Source: Acidobacteriota bacterium (GTDB taxonomy: Bacteria > Acidobacteriota > Vicinamibacteria > Vicinamibacterales > JACQTH01). From it: a DNA stretch of 8,801 bases. The notes below the pieces were generated by a model. The model did not search any database. It was not told the origin of the DNA and saw nothing but the letters and a program-made list of their open reading frames with translations. Shown piece after piece: positions 7,032 through 8,801 of this stretch (within the stretch, counting starts at the first letter, position 1; each line of letters starts with the position of its first letter). The position numbers were made by a program, and so were the translations under genes. The stretch spans positions 1-8,801 of the forward strand of contig JACQTH010000230.1 in the NCBI GenBank assembly GCA_016210935.1, written 5' to 3'.

Positions 7032-7035
7032 CTCC
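7032..7035 (-). promoter_or_regulatory. Shine-Dalgarno GGAG for the GT4 start at 7025
   Basis: On the minus strand GGAG is separated by six bases (CGACCC) from the ATG at 7025-7023. It overlaps the alternative ATG at 7037-7035, which has no ribosome binding site of its own. It is the basis for choosing the shorter protein. Confidence 0.5.
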
Positions 7036-7047
7036 ATGGTACCCGAC

Positions 7048-7096
7048 GACTTGCGGCTTGAAGGCGGAAGCCACGAAACGCCAACGACCGCAAGTC
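7048..7096. repeat. Inverted repeat with second copy of the GGCGGAAGCCACGA core
   Basis: GACTTGCGG (7048-7056) and CCGCAAGTC (7088-7096) are perfect inverted arms around a 31-base centre. The centre contains AAGGCGGAAGCCACGA (7061-7076), a 16-base exact match to the opposite strand of 6430-6445 inside the GT4 gene. GGCTT and AAGCC (7055-7059, 7068-7072) form a short inner pair, as if one arm of the gene-internal hairpin had been shortened. The element lies between the two divergent gene sets. It could be a REP-like element or, less likely, an operator. Confidence 0.6.
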
Positions 7097-7097
7097 A

Positions 7098-7147
7098 TTG
7101 TGCCTCAGTAAGTTGACTGCTACTATCTGATGTGGTAAAGTCGGGAG
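7098..7147 (+). promoter_or_regulatory. Candidate ugd promoter and ribosome binding site in the divergent region
   Basis: The region between the divergent starts (7026-7157) is the least GC-rich part of the window near 7097-7157. Two overlapping candidates exist on the plus strand. One has TTGACT (7113-7118), a 17-base spacer ending in TGG, and TAAAGT (7136-7141), an extended -10 form, but transcription would then start close to or past the GGGAG at 7143-7147. The other has TTGTGC (7098-7103), 17 bases, and TACTAT (7121-7126), which would leave GGGAG in the leader, ten bases before the ATG. I saw no comparably good promoter for the minus strand. Confidence 0.35.
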
Positions 7148-7157
7148 TTTTGAAGTC

Positions 7158-8453
7158 ATGAAAATAGCCGTCATTGGAACGGGGTATGTGGGGCTGGTCG
7201 TCGCCTCCTGCCTGGCGGAGCACGGCAACGAGGTCATCGGCGTCGACAACGTCGAGGCGAAAATCCGGTTGCTCAAACGCGGGAAGATGCCGATTTACGA
7301 GCCCGGTCTGGAAGAGATGGTCCGGCGCAACCGCGAGGAAAAGCGCCTGACCTTCACCACAGCGCTCCCCAAGGCCGTCCAGAGCTCCACGATCATTTTC
7401 GTCGCCGTCGGCACGCCGCAGGGGGAGGACGGCTCGGCGGACCTCAAACATGTCGAAGCCGTCGTCGGCGACATCGCCCGCGCGATGAACGGCTACAAGG
7501 TCATCGTCGACAAGAGCACGGTGCCGGTCGGCACGGCGGCTCGGGTGCGCGAGATCGTCCGCCGCGAGACGACGCATCCGTTCAGCGTCGTCAGCAATCC
7601 GGAATTCCTGAAACAGGGCGCCGCGATCGACGACTTCATGCGCCCCGATCGCGTGGTGATCGGGGCGGAGGACCCGCGCGCGCGTGAATTGATGATCGAG
7701 CTGTATCGGCCGTTCACCCGCACCGGCGCGCCGATTCTGGTGATGGACTGCGCGAGCGCCGAGATGACGAAGTATGCGGCCAACGCCCTGCTCGCGTCGC
7801 GCGTCTCGTTCATGAACGAAGTGGCCAATGTCTGTGAGCTGCTGGGCGCGAACGTCGATGAGGTGCGGAAGGCGATCGGCGCCGATCGCCGGATAGGGCG
7901 GTCGTTTCTGTTTCCCGGGGTCGGATACGGCGGAAGCTGCTTCCCGAAGGATGTGAAGGCGCTCGTCAAGCTGGCCTCCGACAAGGGGTACGACTTCGAC
8001 CTGTTGAAGTCGGTCGAGCGGGTGAACGAGCGGCAGAAAGGCCGGCTCGTCACCAAGATCGAGCGTCACTTCGGGTCCGTGAAGGGCAAAACCATCGCGA
8101 TCTGGGGGCTGGCGTTCAAGCCGCGCACCGATGACATGCGCGAAGCGCCGGCCATCACGGTCATCGAAAAGCTCCTCGCGCAGGGCGCCCGCGTGCAGGC
8201 GTACGATCCGGAGGCCGAGCCGGTGGCCAAGAAGCTGTTCGGCACCCGAATTGCGCTGGCGAGCAAGAGCTACGACGCGCTGCGAGGCGCCGACGCGCTG
8301 GTCATCATCACCGAATGGAACGAGTTCCGCGAGCCGGATTACGCGCGCATGCGCAAACTGCTGCGCGCGCCCGTCATCTTCGACGGCCGGAACATCTACG
8401 ACCCTGCGGTGATGAAATCACAGGGGTTCACCTACTACTCCATCGGACGCTGA
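7158..8453 (+). CDS. ugd: UDP-glucose 6-dehydrogenase
   Basis: A 431-residue cytoplasmic enzyme that oxidises UDP-glucose to UDP-glucuronate with two NAD+, giving the acidic precursor for capsule or exopolysaccharide. The N-terminal Rossmann domain has GTGYVGL (7-13) and the acidic residue ending strand two in GVDN. VAVGTPQGEDGSADL (82-96), DKSTVPVGT (118-126) and NPEFLKQGAAIDDF (147-160) follow, then TKYAANALLASRVSFMNE (204-221) with K205 and N209. GYGGSCFPKD (257-265 or so) carries the catalytic cysteine C261. The C-terminal domain has WGLAFKPRTDDMREAP and ITEWNEF. Length is normal and all key residues are present. The ATG at 7158 has GGGAG ten bases upstream. It is divergent from the glycosyltransferase genes and one base ahead of galE, so the two precursor genes are probably cotranscribed. 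Confidence 0.97.
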   Translation: MKIAVIGTGYVGLVVASCLAEHGNEVIGVDNVEAKIRLLKRGKMPIYEPGLEEMVRRNREEKRLTFTTALPKAVQSSTIIFVAVGTPQGEDGSADLKHVEAVVGDIARAMNGYKVIVDKSTVPVGTAARVREIVRRETTHPFSVVSNPEFLKQGAAIDDFMRPDRVVIGAEDPRARELMIELYRPFTRTGAPILVMDCASAEMTKYAANALLASRVSFMNEVANVCELLGANVDEVRKAIGADRRIGRSFLFPGVGYGGSCFPKDVKALVKLASDKGYDFDLLKSVERVNERQKGRLVTKIERHFGSVKGKTIAIWGLAFKPRTDDMREAPAITVIEKLLAQGARVQAYDPEAEPVAKKLFGTRIALASKSYDALRGADALVIITEWNEFREPDYARMRKLLRAPVIFDGRNIYDPAVMKSQGFTYYSIGR

Positions 8454-8454
8454 G

Positions 8455-8801
8455 GTGAGCGCGGTCCTGGTCGCGGGCGGCGCCGGCTACATCGGCAGTC
8501 ACACCGTCAAGGCGCTCGTCCGTGCCGGCCGCCGCGTGGTCGTCTACGACAACCTGTCGAGCGGTCATCGGGAGGCGGTCACCGGCGCGGACTTCGTCGA
8601 GGGCGACGTCAGCGATCTCGAGACGTTCCGACGGGCGCTGCGGGATCGCCACGTCGACGCGGTGCTTCACTTTGCGGCGTTCCTGATCGTGTCCGAGTCG
8701 GTGAAAGACCCGATCGGCTATTACCGGAACAACGTCAAGGGCACGCTCGCGGTCCTCGAGGCGATGGCGACCGAGTCGGTCAACCGACTGGTCTTTTCGT
8801 C
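8455..8801 (+). CDS. galE: UDP-glucose 4-epimerase, 3' part outside window
   Basis: The first 115 codons of an extended short-chain dehydrogenase that interconverts UDP-glucose and UDP-galactose using bound NAD. It begins VSAVLVAGGAGYIGSHTVKAL, with the cofactor loop GGAGYIG at 8-14. VVVYDNLSSGHREAV follows the second strand, EGDVSD matches the adenine-contact aspartate, and HFAAFLIVSESVKDP and YYRNNVKGTLAVLEAM are characteristic of GalE. The window ends at LVFSS, just before the catalytic serine or threonine and the YxxxK motif, so activity cannot be judged. The usual T before GGAGYIG is an A here, a conservative change. The GTG start lies one base after the ugd stop and has only a weak GGA upstream, so coupling to ugd is likely. 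Related epimerases acting on N-acetylated or uronic sugars cannot be excluded from this fragment. Confidence 0.9.
   Translation, partial: MSAVLVAGGAGYIGSHTVKALVRAGRRVVVYDNLSSGHREAVTGADFVEGDVSDLETFRRALRDRHVDAVLHFAAFLIVSESVKDPIGYYRNNVKGTLAVLEAMATESVNRLVFS

Noticed and set aside
7095..8069. A 324-codon minus-strand frame opposite ugd
   Set aside because: It is antisense to a complete ugd with all catalytic motifs, and no conserved domain is visible in it.

Overview
The window is GC-rich bacterial DNA packed with genes for cell-surface polysaccharide synthesis. It holds eight protein genes in two divergent sets and no RNA genes, CRISPR array, transposase or phage gene that I can see. The codon use, the pathway and the style of the small translated repeats (for example PPKGGSHE followed by GGSHES units) remind me of Acidobacteriota of the Vicinamibacteria type. 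That is recall and inference, not a search result.

Minus-strand set, read from 7025 down to 1 in transcription order: a GT4 glycosyltransferase (7025-5817), a second GT4 (5816-4704), a GT2 family transferase (4606-3755), a third GT4 (3693-2587), a WbaZ-like GT4 (2590-1400), and a WcaJ-type polyprenyl-phosphate hexose-1-phosphate transferase (1406 to beyond position 1). Several junctions are coupled: a stop abutting a start (TAA then ATG), a 4-base GTGA overlap and a 7-base ATGGTAA overlap. The layout suggests one operon, with the enzyme that loads the first sugar on the lipid carrier at its downstream end and five transferases that would extend the oligosaccharide.

Plus-strand set: UDP-glucose 6-dehydrogenase (ugd, 7158-8453), then after one base UDP-glucose 4-epimerase (galE, 8455 to the window end). 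These would supply UDP-glucuronate and UDP-galactose from UDP-glucose, so the polymer may be acidic and contain galactose. No flippase, polymerase or chain-length regulator lies inside the window.

The genes are conventional. The unusual layer is a set of unrelated short repeats sitting in or at the edges of the glycosyltransferase genes: an exact 18-base tandem repeat with a hairpin inside the linker of one GT4, an inverted copy of its core in the divergent promoter region, a GTGCAAG array of about eleven units upstream of the GT2 start, an AATCCCG array that forms the GT2 C-terminus, and a 36-base duplication that forms the N-terminal extension of the WbaZ-like enzyme. Three of these are translated, each at a position where an enzyme should tolerate extra residues. 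I see no evidence for a new multi-gene system.
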